In this document: in pieces, positions 27,854 to 38,178 of the stretch
Numbering within the stretch: position 1 is the stretch's first letter
Layout of the letters: each line of letters starts with the position of its first letter
Source: Streptomyces sp. JJ38
GTDB lineage: Bacteria > Actinomycetota > Actinomycetes > Streptomycetales > Streptomycetaceae
Length of the DNA: 64,000 nt
NCBI RefSeq assembly: GCF_019303475.1
Contig: NZ_JABLSI010000021.1
Span: 10,047-74,046, forward strand
Direction: 5' to 3'
Notes under the pieces: model-generated
The model's database searches: none
Seen by the model: only the letters and a program-made list of their open reading frames with translations
Told to the model about the DNA's origin: nothing
Made by a program: the position numbers and the translations under genes

Positions 27854-27881
27854 TTGACTTCGAAACATGAACGCATAGTCT
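27854..27881 (+). promoter_or_regulatory. Promoter of the glucose permease gene
   Basis: TTGACT (27854-27859) and TAGTCT (27876-27881) with a 16-bp spacer, about 110 nt upstream of the start codon. This is among the best -35 matches in the window. Confidence 0.5.
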
Positions 27882-27992
27882 CTCCACGTCGCTTCTGGCT
27901 TCGGCCGGCGGGCGCACGGTCAGGCGTGCGCCGCAGCGAGAGCGACACGCCCCCCCATCCCGGCTCCGAGGCCGGGGCCGCAGGAGTGCACC

Positions 27993-29414
27993 GTGACCAG
28001 AACCGAGCCGGTGGGCCCGGACGCCGCGAGACGGCCCCGGCAGCTCACGTTCGTCGTCTTCATCGCCGCCTCGGCCGCCATGGGCGGCTTCCTCTTCGGG
28101 TACGACAGCGCCGTGATCAACGGTGCCGTGGAAGGCGTCCGCGGCAAGTTCGACGTCGGCGACGCCACCCTCGGCGCCGTCATCGCCATCGCCCTGCTCG
28201 GCGCCGCGCTGGGCGCGATGGTCGCCGGGCGCCTCGCCGACCGCCTCGGTCGGCCGCGCGTCATGCAGCTCGCCGCGGTCCTCTTCACCGCCAGCGCCAT
28301 CGGCTCCATGCTCCCGTTCTCCCTGTGGGACCTGGCCTTCTGGCGCACGCTCGGCGGTGTGGCCATCGGCATGGCCTCCGTCATCGCCCCCGCCTACATC
28401 GCCGAGGTCGCCCCGGCCGCCTACCGCGGCCGGCTGGCCTCCTTCCAGCAGGCCGCCATCGTCCTGGGCATCGCCTGCTCCCAGCTGGTCAACTACGGGC
28501 TGCTCACCGCGGCCGACGGCGAGCAGCGCGGCCATCTCCTCGGGCTGGAGGCCTGGCAGGTCATGCTCGGCGTCGAGGTGCTCCCGGCCGCCCTCTACGG
28601 CCTGCTCGCCCTGCGCATCCCCGAGTCGCCCCGCTACCTCGTCGCCCAGGGGCGGACCACCGAGGCGCGGGCGGTGCTGGCCCTGGTCGAGCCGGAGCGG
28701 ACCGACCTGGAGGCCGAGGTCTCGCGGATCGCCACGCAGATGCGCCGGGAGCACAAGCCGAGCCTGAAGGACCTCACCGGTGGGCGCTTCGGGCTGCTGC
28801 CCATCGTCTGGGTCGGCATCGGGCTGTCGATGTTCCAGCAGCTCGTCGGCATCAACGTGATCTTCTACTACAGCTCCTCGCTGTGGCAGTCCGTCGGCAT
28901 CGACCCGGCCGGCTCGTTCTTCTACTCCTTCACGACGTCCATCATCAACATCGTCGGCACCGTCATCGCGATGCTGCTCGTGGACCGGGTGGGGCGCAAG
29001 CCGCTGGCCCTCGTCGGCTCGGCCGGCATGGCGCTGTCGCTCGGACTGGCCGCCTGGGCCTTCTCCTTCACGTCCGGCGTCGGGGACGACGTCACGCTGC
29101 CGGACACCCAGGGCGCCGTGGCGCTGGTGGCCGCCCACGCGTTCGTGCTCTTCTTCGCGCTCTCCTGGGGCGTCGTCGTCTGGGTGATGCTCGGCGAGAT
29201 GTTCCCCAACCGGATGCGCGCCGCCGCGCTCGGCGTCGCCGCCGGCGCCCAGTGGGTCACCAACTGGCTGATCACCGCGAGCTTCCCCTCGCTCGCCGAG
29301 TGGAACCTCTCCGGCTCGTACGTGATCTACACGGCCTTCGCCGTGCTCTCCATCCCGTTCATCCTCACATGGGTGCCGGAGACGAAGGGCAAGGCGTTGG
29401 AGGAGATGGGCTAA
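27993..29414 (+). CDS. glcP: GlcP-type glucose permease (MFS sugar porter)
   Basis: A proton-coupled sugar transporter of the major facilitator superfamily, 473 residues, 12 predicted membrane segments. Sugar-porter signatures are all present: GYDSAVINGAV in segment 1, GRLADRLGRPR after segment 2, PESPRYL before the central loop, QQLVGINVIFYYSSSLW in segment 7 and VPETKGK at the C-terminus. S. coelicolor has glcP1 between smc and ftsY, so glucose is the likely substrate. The GTG start follows AGGAGTGCACC. It is transcribed alone. Confidence 0.9.
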   Translation: MTRTEPVGPDAARRPRQLTFVVFIAASAAMGGFLFGYDSAVINGAVEGVRGKFDVGDATLGAVIAIALLGAALGAMVAGRLADRLGRPRVMQLAAVLFTASAIGSMLPFSLWDLAFWRTLGGVAIGMASVIAPAYIAEVAPAAYRGRLASFQQAAIVLGIACSQLVNYGLLTAADGEQRGHLLGLEAWQVMLGVEVLPAALYGLLALRIPESPRYLVAQGRTTEARAVLALVEPERTDLEAEVSRIATQMRREHKPSLKDLTGGRFGLLPIVWVGIGLSMFQQLVGINVIFYYSSSLWQSVGIDPAGSFFYSFTTSIINIVGTVIAMLLVDRVGRKPLALVGSAGMALSLGLAAWAFSFTSGVGDDVTLPDTQGAVALVAAHAFVLFFALSWGVVVWVMLGEMFPNRMRAAALGVAAGAQWVTNWLITASFPSLAEWNLSGSYVIYTAFAVLSIPFILTWVPETKGKALEEMG

Positions 29415-29438
29415 CCCGACCCCGCCGCCCACTCCTCA

Positions 29439-29471
29439 GCGCTGCCCCGGCTCACCGAGCCGGGGCAGCGC
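29439..29471 (+). terminator. Terminator after glcP
   Basis: A perfect 15-bp stem (GCGCTGCCCCGGCTC at 29439-29453 and GAGCCGGGGCAGCGC at 29457-29471) with an ACC loop, 24 nt after the stop. Confidence 0.85.
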
Positions 29472-29577
29472 CGCTTGCGGATGCCGAGGAGCGCATGGCC
29501 GATACTGGTCGGGCCGCCCGCCAAGCGGCCGGCCGCCCAGCGGAAGATCAGGCAACAGCTAGGAACCCAGGGAATCC

Positions 29578-30798
29578 ATGGAAATCGTCATCCTCCTCGT
29601 CGTCATCGCCGTGGTCGCCCTCGGCGCCATCAGCGGGCTCCTCATCAGCGGGCGCCGCAAGAAGAAGGAGGTACGGCCCCCGCAGGGGGGTGCCCCGACG
29701 ATCACCGCGCCCCCCGCCGAACCGCACGTCGGTGAGGAGGCCGAGGGCGCGCCCGAAGCCCCCGGACGCACCGTGGACGAGGTGGGGCTGCCCGGCGCCA
29801 CCGAGGCGCCTTTGGCCACCGAGGAGGTCGTCGAGGAGCTTCCCGAGGCGCCGGCCGTCGAGGTCCCGCCGCCGAGCGCCGGCCGCCTCGTACGGCTGCG
29901 CTCCCGCCTGTCCCGCTCGCAGACCAGCCTCGGCAAGGGGCTGCTGACGCTCCTCTCGCGCGACCGGCTCGACGAGGACACCTGGGAGGAGATCGAGGAC
30001 ACGCTGCTGACCGCCGACGTCGGCGTCGCCCCCACCCAGGAGCTCGTCGACCGGCTGCGCGAGCGCGTCCGGGTCCTCGGCACCCGCACCCCGGACGAGC
30101 TGCGCGCCCTGCTCCGTGAGGAGCTGCTGAACCTCGTGGGCACCGAGGCCGACCGCACCGTGCACACCGAGACCTCCGGCGTCGAGGACCGCCCGGGCGT
30201 GATCCTCGTCGTCGGCGTCAACGGCACCGGCAAGACGACGACCACCGGCAAGCTGGCCCGCGTCCTCGTCGCCGACGGCAAGTCCGTCGTCCTCGGCGCG
30301 GCCGACACCTTCCGAGCCGCAGCCGCCGACCAGCTCCAGACCTGGGGCGAGCGCGTGGGCGCCCGCACCGTGCGCGGCCCGGAGGCCGGCGACCCGGCGT
30401 CCGTCGCGTTCGACGCCGTCAAGGAGGGCGTTGACGAGGGCGCCGACGTCGTGCTCGTCGACACCGCGGGGCGGCTGCACACCAAGACCGGCCTCATGGA
30501 CGAGCTGGGCAAGGTCAAGCGCGTCGTGGAGAAGCAGGGGCCGGTGGACGAGGTCCTCCTCGTGCTGGACGCCACCACCGGCCAGAACGGGCTGGTGCAG
30601 GCCCGGGTGTTCGCGGAGGTCGTCGACATCACCGGCATCGTGCTGACCAAGCTCGACGGCACCGCCAAGGGCGGCATCGTCGTCGCGGTGCAGCGGGAAC
30701 TGGGCGTCCCGGTCAAGCTCGTCGGCCTCGGCGAGGGCCCGGACGACCTGGCCCCCTTCGAGCCCGAGGCCTTCGTGGACGCCCTCTTGGGCGACTGA
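29578..30798 (+). CDS. ftsY: Signal recognition particle receptor FtsY
   Basis: FtsY docks SRP-ribosome complexes at the membrane. It has 406 residues, with an N-terminal membrane segment (about 2-24), typical of actinobacterial FtsY, an acidic linker to about 100, an NG domain from 105 with P-loop GVNGTGKTT at 213-221, and later DTAGR and TKLDGTAKGG. Its partner Ffh is encoded at 38179. The gene is closed by a strong terminator. Confidence 0.96.
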   Translation: MEIVILLVVIAVVALGAISGLLISGRRKKKEVRPPQGGAPTITAPPAEPHVGEEAEGAPEAPGRTVDEVGLPGATEAPLATEEVVEELPEAPAVEVPPPSAGRLVRLRSRLSRSQTSLGKGLLTLLSRDRLDEDTWEEIEDTLLTADVGVAPTQELVDRLRERVRVLGTRTPDELRALLREELLNLVGTEADRTVHTETSGVEDRPGVILVVGVNGTGKTTTTGKLARVLVADGKSVVLGAADTFRAAAADQLQTWGERVGARTVRGPEAGDPASVAFDAVKEGVDEGADVVLVDTAGRLHTKTGLMDELGKVKRVVEKQGPVDEVLLVLDATTGQNGLVQARVFAEVVDITGIVLTKLDGTAKGGIVVAVQRELGVPVKLVGLGEGPDDLAPFEPEAFVDALLGD

Positions 30799-30819
30799 GG
30801 CCCGCGCCCCGAGCGCGCC

Positions 30820-30850
30820 GACGGGCCCGGGGGACGCCCCCGGGCCCGTC
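30820..30850 (+). terminator. Terminator after ftsY
   Basis: A perfect 14-bp stem (30820-30833 and 30837-30850) with an ACG loop, followed by GCCCGTC. It lies before the convergent gene at 30896 and may serve both. Confidence 0.85.
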
Positions 30851-30895
30851 GCCCGTCACACCGTCGGCGTGTACCTCCCTCGGTCCCTCGCCCCG

Positions 30896-31618
30896 TCAGG
30901 CCGTCGGCAGCCATCCCGGGGAGACCGCGCCGACGCGGCGGCTCAGCCGCAGCAGTGTGCTCAGCAGCAGCCGCGCCTCCGGCGGACGCCCCGCGGACTC
31001 CAGCGTCGGCGGGCGCAGCCAGCGCACGGGCCCCATCCCGCCCACGTCCGAGGGAGGTGCGGTGATGTACCCGCCGGACCCGAGACAGCTCAGCCCCAGC
31101 CCCTCGCGGCCGCCCCCCGAGCGCCGCAGCAGCTCGGGCAGCTCCACCGATGCGCCGGGGGCCACCAGGAACCAGGCGTGGCCGTGCGGGGCGAGGGCGA
31201 CGGGTCCGAGTGGCGCCCCCATGCGTTCGAGCCGGACGAGCGCCCGCCGCCCGGCCTCCTCGGGTACCTCGACGACGTCGAACGCCCGTCCCGTCGGCAG
31301 CAGCAGTGCCGCGCCGGGCACCCGGGCCCACGCCCGGCCCGCCTCGTCGAGCGTCGCCCCCGCCGGCACCTCCAGCCCGGCGTCCAGCGGGTGGGCGCCG
31401 GGCGCCGGGCAGGCCCGCGAGCCACAGGAGCACTCCGGGCCGCCGACACCGCGCACCGCCCGCGCACCGGGGACGACGTCCCAGCCCCACAGCCCGGTGT
31501 ACTCCGCCACCGCGGTGCCTACCGGATCCGAACCCCGGGGCCGGCCCGGCCGTCGCCCGCGCCGTGCGGCCAGCCGCAGCTCCCGGAGCTCGCGGATGCC
31601 GCCGATCGTGAAGCCCAT
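30896..31618 (-). CDS. Bifunctional primase/polymerase N-terminal-like protein
   Basis: A 240-residue protein similar to a conserved Streptomyces protein next to nsdA, which is annotated from its resemblance to the N-terminal domain of plasmid and phage primase-polymerases. Visible features are AVAEYTGLWGWDVVPGARA, the cysteine pair in CSCGSRACPAPGAHPL, LLPTGRAFDVVEVPEEAGRRAL and GGYITAPPSD. The acidic DxD typical of an active prim-pol is not obvious, so catalytic activity is doubtful. The start is ATG 31618 (MGFTIGGIREL), the conserved N-terminus. Confidence 0.8.
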   Translation of the reverse strand: MGFTIGGIRELRELRLAARRGRRPGRPRGSDPVGTAVAEYTGLWGWDVVPGARAVRGVGGPECSCGSRACPAPGAHPLDAGLEVPAGATLDEAGRAWARVPGAALLLPTGRAFDVVEVPEEAGRRALVRLERMGAPLGPVALAPHGHAWFLVAPGASVELPELLRRSGGGREGLGLSCLGSGGYITAPPSDVGGMGPVRWLRPPTLESAGRPPEARLLLSTLLRLSRRVGAVSPGWLPTA

Positions 31619-31943
31619 GCTCCCTCCAACGGGTCTCCCGGGCCGATGGTTACGCCGCGTGCCGCACGCCGGGCCCGCCGTCCCACCGTTCCGCGCGTGC
31701 GACGGGTCCCGCCGCACGCGTCACCCGACCGAGTGGTCGTTGCCGTATGCCAAGTGTTAGTCAGCCCGCTCGTCGTTAGCGTCTTCGGGAGGGGTGGCGA
31801 ATGGTGGCGTTTCCTTGGTCCACCCTCGCCACCGGGTAAGCGCCGGACTACATTCGGTGCAGGCAGAGACCAGGCAGCAGCGTTCCGGGTATGACGGGGG
31901 CACCACCCGAACGCGCTTTCTCCCGGAGAAGTGGGGGCCTCCA
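31619..31943. other. Divergent intergenic region upstream of nsdA
   Basis: No gene is supported. It has two GTTAG motifs (about 31755 and 31776), a TTGGTC at 31815-31820 and a TACATT at 31849-31854; these do not form a correctly spaced promoter. nsdA is therefore probably transcribed from a non-consensus promoter in this 325-nt stretch. Confidence 0.4.
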
Positions 31944-33455
31944 GTGGGCGGCAACGGCAGTAACGGCGCCTCGGCCGACAAGCGCCCGAACGAACAGCTC
32001 CGTTCGTGGTTCGTGCGCAGCGGCTGGTCCAAGGGCGAGCTGGCGCGGCAGGTGAACCGCCGGGCCCGCGAGATGGGCGCACATCACATCAGCACGGACA
32101 CCTCGCGGGTGCGCCGATGGCTCGACGGCGAACAGCCGCGGGAGCCGATCCCGCGCATCCTGTCCGAGCTGTTCTCCGAGCGCTTCGGCTGCGTCGTCCC
32201 GGTGGAGGACCTGGGCCTGCGCCAGCCCCGGCAGACGGCCGCGGGCTCGGGCATCGACCTGCCCTGGACGGGCCCGCAGACGGTCTCGATGATCAACGAG
32301 TTCTCCCGCAGCGATCTCATGCTCGGCCGCCGCGGCTACCTCGGCACCTCGCTGGCCATGTCGGCGGGCCCGGCACTCATCGAGCCGATGCAGCGCTGGC
32401 TGGTGCCCACGCCGAGCGCGCCCGGCGACACAGCCGGGCTCGTGTCGGTGCCCTCCCAGGGCGGCCCCCGGCGCGGCCACCGGCTCTCCGGCCCCGAGCT
32501 GGAGCTGCTGGAGGAGACGACCCGCATGTTCCGCGGCTGGGACGCGCAGTGCGGCGGCGGGCTGCGGCGCAAGGCCGTCGTCGGTCAGCTGCACGAGGTC
32601 ACCGACCTGCTCCAGGAGAGCCATCCGGAGCCGGTGCGGCGGCGGCTCTTCTCCGTCACGGCGCAGCTCGCCGAGCTGGCCGGCTGGATGAGCTACGACG
32701 TCGGCATCCAGCCCACGGCACAGAAGTACTTCGTCCTGGCCCTGCACGCCGCCAAGGAGGCGGGGGACCGGCCGTTCGGCGCGTTCGTGCTGTCCAAGAT
32801 GGCCCGGCAGATGATCCACCTGGGCCGGGCCGACGACGCGCTGGAGCTCATCCACCTCGCCCAGTACGGCAGCCGGGACGGCGCCACCGCCGGCACCCAG
32901 TCGATGCTGTACACGCTGGAGGCCCGCGCCCACGCCAACATCGGCCAGCCCAAGCAGTGCCACCGCGCGGTGCGGATGGCCGAGGAGACGTTCCGCGACG
33001 TCGACACCGCCCGGGAGCCCGAGCCGGACTGGATGGGCTTCTTCTCCGAGGCCGAGCTGAACGCGGAGAACGCCCACTCCTACCGCGACCTCGCCTACGT
33101 CGCCGGGCTCAGCCACACCTACGCCCGGCTCGCCCAGCCGCACATGGAGACGGCGGTGCGGCTGTTCGGCGAGGAGTGCGACGGGGACGGCGGCGGCCAC
33201 CCCCGCTCCTACGCGCTCAACCTCGTCGGACTCGCCACCGTGCACCTGCTGCGCAAGGAGCCGGAGCAGTGCGCCGCCCGCGCCGGCCAGGCCCTCGACG
33301 TCGCCAAGCGGCTGCGCTCCGAACGGGTGAACACCCGCATCCGGAAGACGGCGGCCAACGCCCGCCGCGAGTACGAGCACGTCGCCGACGTCATCGCTCT
33401 CGGTGACCGGCTGTCCGGGGAATTGCGGACGGCTGAGGCCGCGACCGCGGTCTGA
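31944..33455 (+). CDS. nsdA: NsdA, negative regulator of differentiation and antibiotic production
   Basis: A 503-residue regulator. The N-terminal part (about 15-100) contains LRSWFVRSGWSKGELARQVNRRAREMG, a helix-turn-helix-like region followed by DTSRVRRWLDGEQPREPIP. The rest is helical with tetratricopeptide-like repeats (for example AGDRPFGAFVLSKMARQMIHLGRADDALEL). In S. coelicolor loss of NsdA increases sporulation and antibiotic output. The GTG at 31944 gives VGGNGSNGASADKRPNEQLRSWF. There is no downstream operon partner. Confidence 0.92.
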   Translation: MGGNGSNGASADKRPNEQLRSWFVRSGWSKGELARQVNRRAREMGAHHISTDTSRVRRWLDGEQPREPIPRILSELFSERFGCVVPVEDLGLRQPRQTAAGSGIDLPWTGPQTVSMINEFSRSDLMLGRRGYLGTSLAMSAGPALIEPMQRWLVPTPSAPGDTAGLVSVPSQGGPRRGHRLSGPELELLEETTRMFRGWDAQCGGGLRRKAVVGQLHEVTDLLQESHPEPVRRRLFSVTAQLAELAGWMSYDVGIQPTAQKYFVLALHAAKEAGDRPFGAFVLSKMARQMIHLGRADDALELIHLAQYGSRDGATAGTQSMLYTLEARAHANIGQPKQCHRAVRMAEETFRDVDTAREPEPDWMGFFSEAELNAENAHSYRDLAYVAGLSHTYARLAQPHMETAVRLFGEECDGDGGGHPRSYALNLVGLATVHLLRKEPEQCAARAGQALDVAKRLRSERVNTRIRKTAANARREYEHVADVIALGDRLSGELRTAEAATAV

Positions 33456-33817
33456 CCCCCGGCCCCACGGGCGTCCACCGCGCCTCCCGTGCCCCCGCGC
33501 ACACCACCGGACCGCCGACCGCGCACCCCGCCCCGAGCACCCGACACGGCTCCTCCACGCCAGGTCACCCCGGGCGGGGCGCGGTCGGCCCGTCGTCCTC
33601 CCCACCGCCCCGCCGTGCTCTCCGCGCGGTCGTGCGCACCGGCGCGCGCGGGCCCGCGGCCCGACACCGTCGTTCATGCGGACGTAACACAGCGGCCGCC
33701 TTCGTCACGGCACCGAAACAGCGGCGCGCATCACAGGAAACCGGCCGCCCCCACGCTGATGGACATCCCCAGCCCCAGATCCGCCCCCACGGGTCGTGAC
33801 ATGAGGAGACGTCCACT
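33456..33817. other. Intergenic region between nsdA and amtB
   Basis: The first 200 nt are non-coding with no recognisable gene or terminator. The last 115 nt hold the GlnR site and the amtB leader. Confidence 0.45.
33704..33741 (+). promoter_or_regulatory. GlnR binding site upstream of amtB
   Basis: GTCAC-N6-GAAAC-N6-GCGCA-N6-GAAAC, two adjacent half-site pairs with exact 6-nt spacing. This is the layout of Streptomyces GlnR boxes (gTnAc-N6-GaAAc repeated), with one deviating half-site (GCGCA). amtB-glnK-glnD is a known GlnR-activated operon under nitrogen limitation. A further GTAAC lies upstream at about 33683. Confidence 0.8.
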
Positions 33818-35445
<1,628 letters not shown>

Positions 35446-35508
35446 CGCGCGAGGCCCCGCTGGACGAACGAAACCGAACAGCGCACACCACGGGAGTTGG
35501 GTGACCGG

Positions 35509-38004
35509 ATGACGGCCGAGACCACGGAAACGACCGGAAAGACGGAACCCGACGACGGCTACGCGGCGGCCCGGCTGCGCCTCCTGACGGGGGCGGAGTC
35601 CGGGCCGCCGCGCCGTGCGGCGCTCGCGTCCCTCACCGACGCCTGGCTCGGCCGGCTGCTGGCCGGGGCGGGGGCGCCGCCCGGGGTCGCCCTGGTGGCC
35701 GTCGGCGGCTACGGGCGGCGCGAGCTGTCCCCGCGCAGCGACCTCGACGTCCTCCTGCTGCACGACGGCACGATGGACCCCGGCGAGCTGGCGGCGCTGG
35801 CCGACCGCCTCTGGTACCCGGTCTGGGACCAGGGCCTCGACCTCGATCACGCCGTCCGCACCCCCGCCGAGGCCCGCAAGACCGCGGCCGAGGACCTCAA
35901 GGCGCAGCTCGGCCTCCTGGACGCCCGGCACATCGCCGGCGACGCCGCGCTGACCGCCGTTCTGCGCACCGAGCAGTTCGCCCAGTGGCGCGCCCACGCC
36001 CCGCGCCGCCTCCCCGAGCTGCGGGAGCTGGGCCAGGAGCGCGCCGAGCGCCACGGCGAACTGCAGTACCTGCTCGAACCCGACCTCAAGGAGGCGCGGG
36101 GCGGGCTGCGCGACGCCACCGCCCTGCGCGCCGTCGCCGCGTCCTGGCTCGCCGACGCCCCGCGCGAGGGGCTGGCCGCGGCCCGGGCCACCCTGCTCGA
36201 CGTCCGCGACGCCCTGCACCTGACCACCGGGCGCGGCGGCGACCGGCTCGCCCTCCAGGACCAGGACCAGGTGGCTGTGAGCCTCGGCGTGCACGGCGCC
36301 GACGCACTCCTGCGCCAGGTCTACGAGGCCGCCCGTACCCTCACCTACGCCCAGGACGTCACCTGGCGCGAGGTCGGCCGGGTGCTGAAGGCCCGCGGCG
36401 CCAGGCGGGGCCTGCGCTCGCTCGTCGGCCGCGGTGAGGCCCGGCGCGGAGCGCCCGAGCGCACACCGCTGGCCGAGGGCGTCGTCGAGCAGGACGGCGA
36501 GGTCGTCCTCGCCCGGACCGCGCGCCCCGAGCGCGACCCCTGCCTCGTGCTGCGGGCCGCAGCCGCGGCGGCCCAGGCCGGGCTGCCCCTCGCCCTGGCC
36601 ACCGCGCGCCGGCTGGCGAAGGACGCGGCCCCGCTGCCCGTCCCCTGGCCGTCCGAGGCCCGCGAACTCCTCGTCACCCTGCTGGGCGCGGGCGCCGACA
36701 CCGTGCCCGTGTGGGAGGCGCTCGAGGCCGAGGGCCTGGTCACCGCCCTCCTGCCCGACTGGGAGCGGGTGCGCTGCCGCCCCCAGCGCAACCCCGTACA
36801 CCGCTGGACCGTCGACCGCCACCTGGTCGAGACCGCCGTACAGGCCTCCGCACTCACCCGCCGCGTGCACCGCCCCGACCTCCTCCTCGTCGGCGCGCTC
36901 CTGCACGACATCGGCAAGGGATGGCCCGGGGACCACTCCGTGGCGGGGGAGACGATCGCCCGCGACATGGCCGCCCGCATCGGCTTCCCGCCCGAGGAGG
37001 CCGCCGTCCTCGCCCGCCTCGTCCGGCACCACCTGCTGCTCGTCGAGACGGCCACCCGCCGGGACCTGGCCGACCCGGCGACCGTCGGCGCCGTGGCCAC
37101 GGCCGTCGGCGACACCGGCACCCTGGAACTGCTGCACGCCCTGACCGAGGCGGACGCGCGCGCCACCGGTCCCGCCGCCTGGTCCGCCTGGCGGAGCAGC
37201 CTCGTCACCGAGCTCGCCCGCCGCACCGCCGCCCTGCTGGCCGGCGAGGCCCCGGCCGGGCAGGAGGATGCCGAGCCCGCCGCGCTGAGTGCCGAGGCCG
37301 AGCGCCTCGCCGTCGAGGCCGCCCGCACCGGCGGCCCCGTGCTCGCCCTGCGCCCGCGTCCGGAGGGCCCCGCCGGCCGTGCGGAGGACGTCGTCAGGCA
37401 GGACGCCGGGGCGGTCGACGGGGAGGCTCCGGACGCGCCCGTCGGCGTCGAGCTGCTGGTCGCGCTGCCGGGACACCCCCGCGCCCTGTCGGCCGTGGCC
37501 GGGGTGCTGGCGCTGCACCGGCTGACGGTGCGGGCGGCCGACCTGACCCGCACGGATCCGGTCGGCGCGGGCCCGGTGCTGCTGCTCACCTGGCGGGTGG
37601 CCGCCGAGTACGGCTCCCTCCCGGAGGCCGGGCGGCTGCGCGCCGACCTCCGGCGGGCGCTGGAGGGCACCCTGGACGTTGCCGCCCGGCTCGCCGAGCG
37701 GGAGAAGGCGTACCGGGGCAGGCGTCGCGGGCTGCAGGCGCCGCCGCCGCGCGTCACCGTCGCACCGGACGGCTCGCGGCGGGCCACGGTCATCGAGGTG
37801 CGGGCGCAGGACGCCTCCGGACTGCTGCACCGCATCGGGCGCGGCCTGGAGGAGGCGGGCGTCACCGTGCGCAGCGCCCACGTCAGCACGCTCGGCGCCA
37901 ACGCCGTCGACGCCTTCTACGTGACCGACGCCATGGGGGCGCCGCTGCCGCGGCCCGCCGCCGAGGAGCTCGCCCGCGCCCTGCAGACCTCCCTGGGCGG
38001 ATAG
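35509..38004 (+). CDS. glnD: [Protein-PII] nucleotidyltransferase GlnD
   Basis: GlnD modifies and demodifies GlnK in response to glutamine. It has 831 residues: nucleotidyltransferase domain with GGYGRRELSPRSDLD at 66-80, an HD-type hydrolase domain with LLHDIGKGWPGDHS (His466-Asp467), and two ACT domains near the C-terminus, the last with IEVRAQDASGLLHRIGRGLEEAG. In Streptomyces it works as an adenylyltransferase. The start ATG 35509 follows GGGAG by 12 nt; a TTG twelve nt earlier is weaker. Third gene of the GlnR-controlled operon. Confidence 0.95.
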   Translation: MTAETTETTGKTEPDDGYAAARLRLLTGAESGPPRRAALASLTDAWLGRLLAGAGAPPGVALVAVGGYGRRELSPRSDLDVLLLHDGTMDPGELAALADRLWYPVWDQGLDLDHAVRTPAEARKTAAEDLKAQLGLLDARHIAGDAALTAVLRTEQFAQWRAHAPRRLPELRELGQERAERHGELQYLLEPDLKEARGGLRDATALRAVAASWLADAPREGLAAARATLLDVRDALHLTTGRGGDRLALQDQDQVAVSLGVHGADALLRQVYEAARTLTYAQDVTWREVGRVLKARGARRGLRSLVGRGEARRGAPERTPLAEGVVEQDGEVVLARTARPERDPCLVLRAAAAAAQAGLPLALATARRLAKDAAPLPVPWPSEARELLVTLLGAGADTVPVWEALEAEGLVTALLPDWERVRCRPQRNPVHRWTVDRHLVETAVQASALTRRVHRPDLLLVGALLHDIGKGWPGDHSVAGETIARDMAARIGFPPEEAAVLARLVRHHLLLVETATRRDLADPATVGAVATAVGDTGTLELLHALTEADARATGPAAWSAWRSSLVTELARRTAALLAGEAPAGQEDAEPAALSAEAERLAVEAARTGGPVLALRPRPEGPAGRAEDVVRQDAGAVDGEAPDAPVGVELLVALPGHPRALSAVAGVLALHRLTVRAADLTRTDPVGAGPVLLLTWRVAAEYGSLPEAGRLRADLRRALEGTLDVAARLAEREKAYRGRRRGLQAPPPRVTVAPDGSRRATVIEVRAQDASGLLHRIGRGLEEAGVTVRSAHVSTLGANAVDAFYVTDAMGAPLPRPAAEELARALQTSLGG

Positions 38005-38178
38005 GTCCGGCACCCGCCCAACGTTTCATGCATGAGCGGCACGTACCGTCCGTGGGCGGAACGGATACCCTTGGTCGGTGCGTGCCGTGATGCCCTGCCC
38101 CGCCCGGCTCAGGGCCGGCCGGGACACCGCGGCACGACTGACCGCCGGCACCGATGAACGTGAGGATTCGCGACCGCC

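Noticed and set aside
31794..31943. A longer N-terminus for NsdA from ATG 31794
   Set aside because: The added 50 residues do not resemble NsdA and the conserved start is at the GTG 31944.
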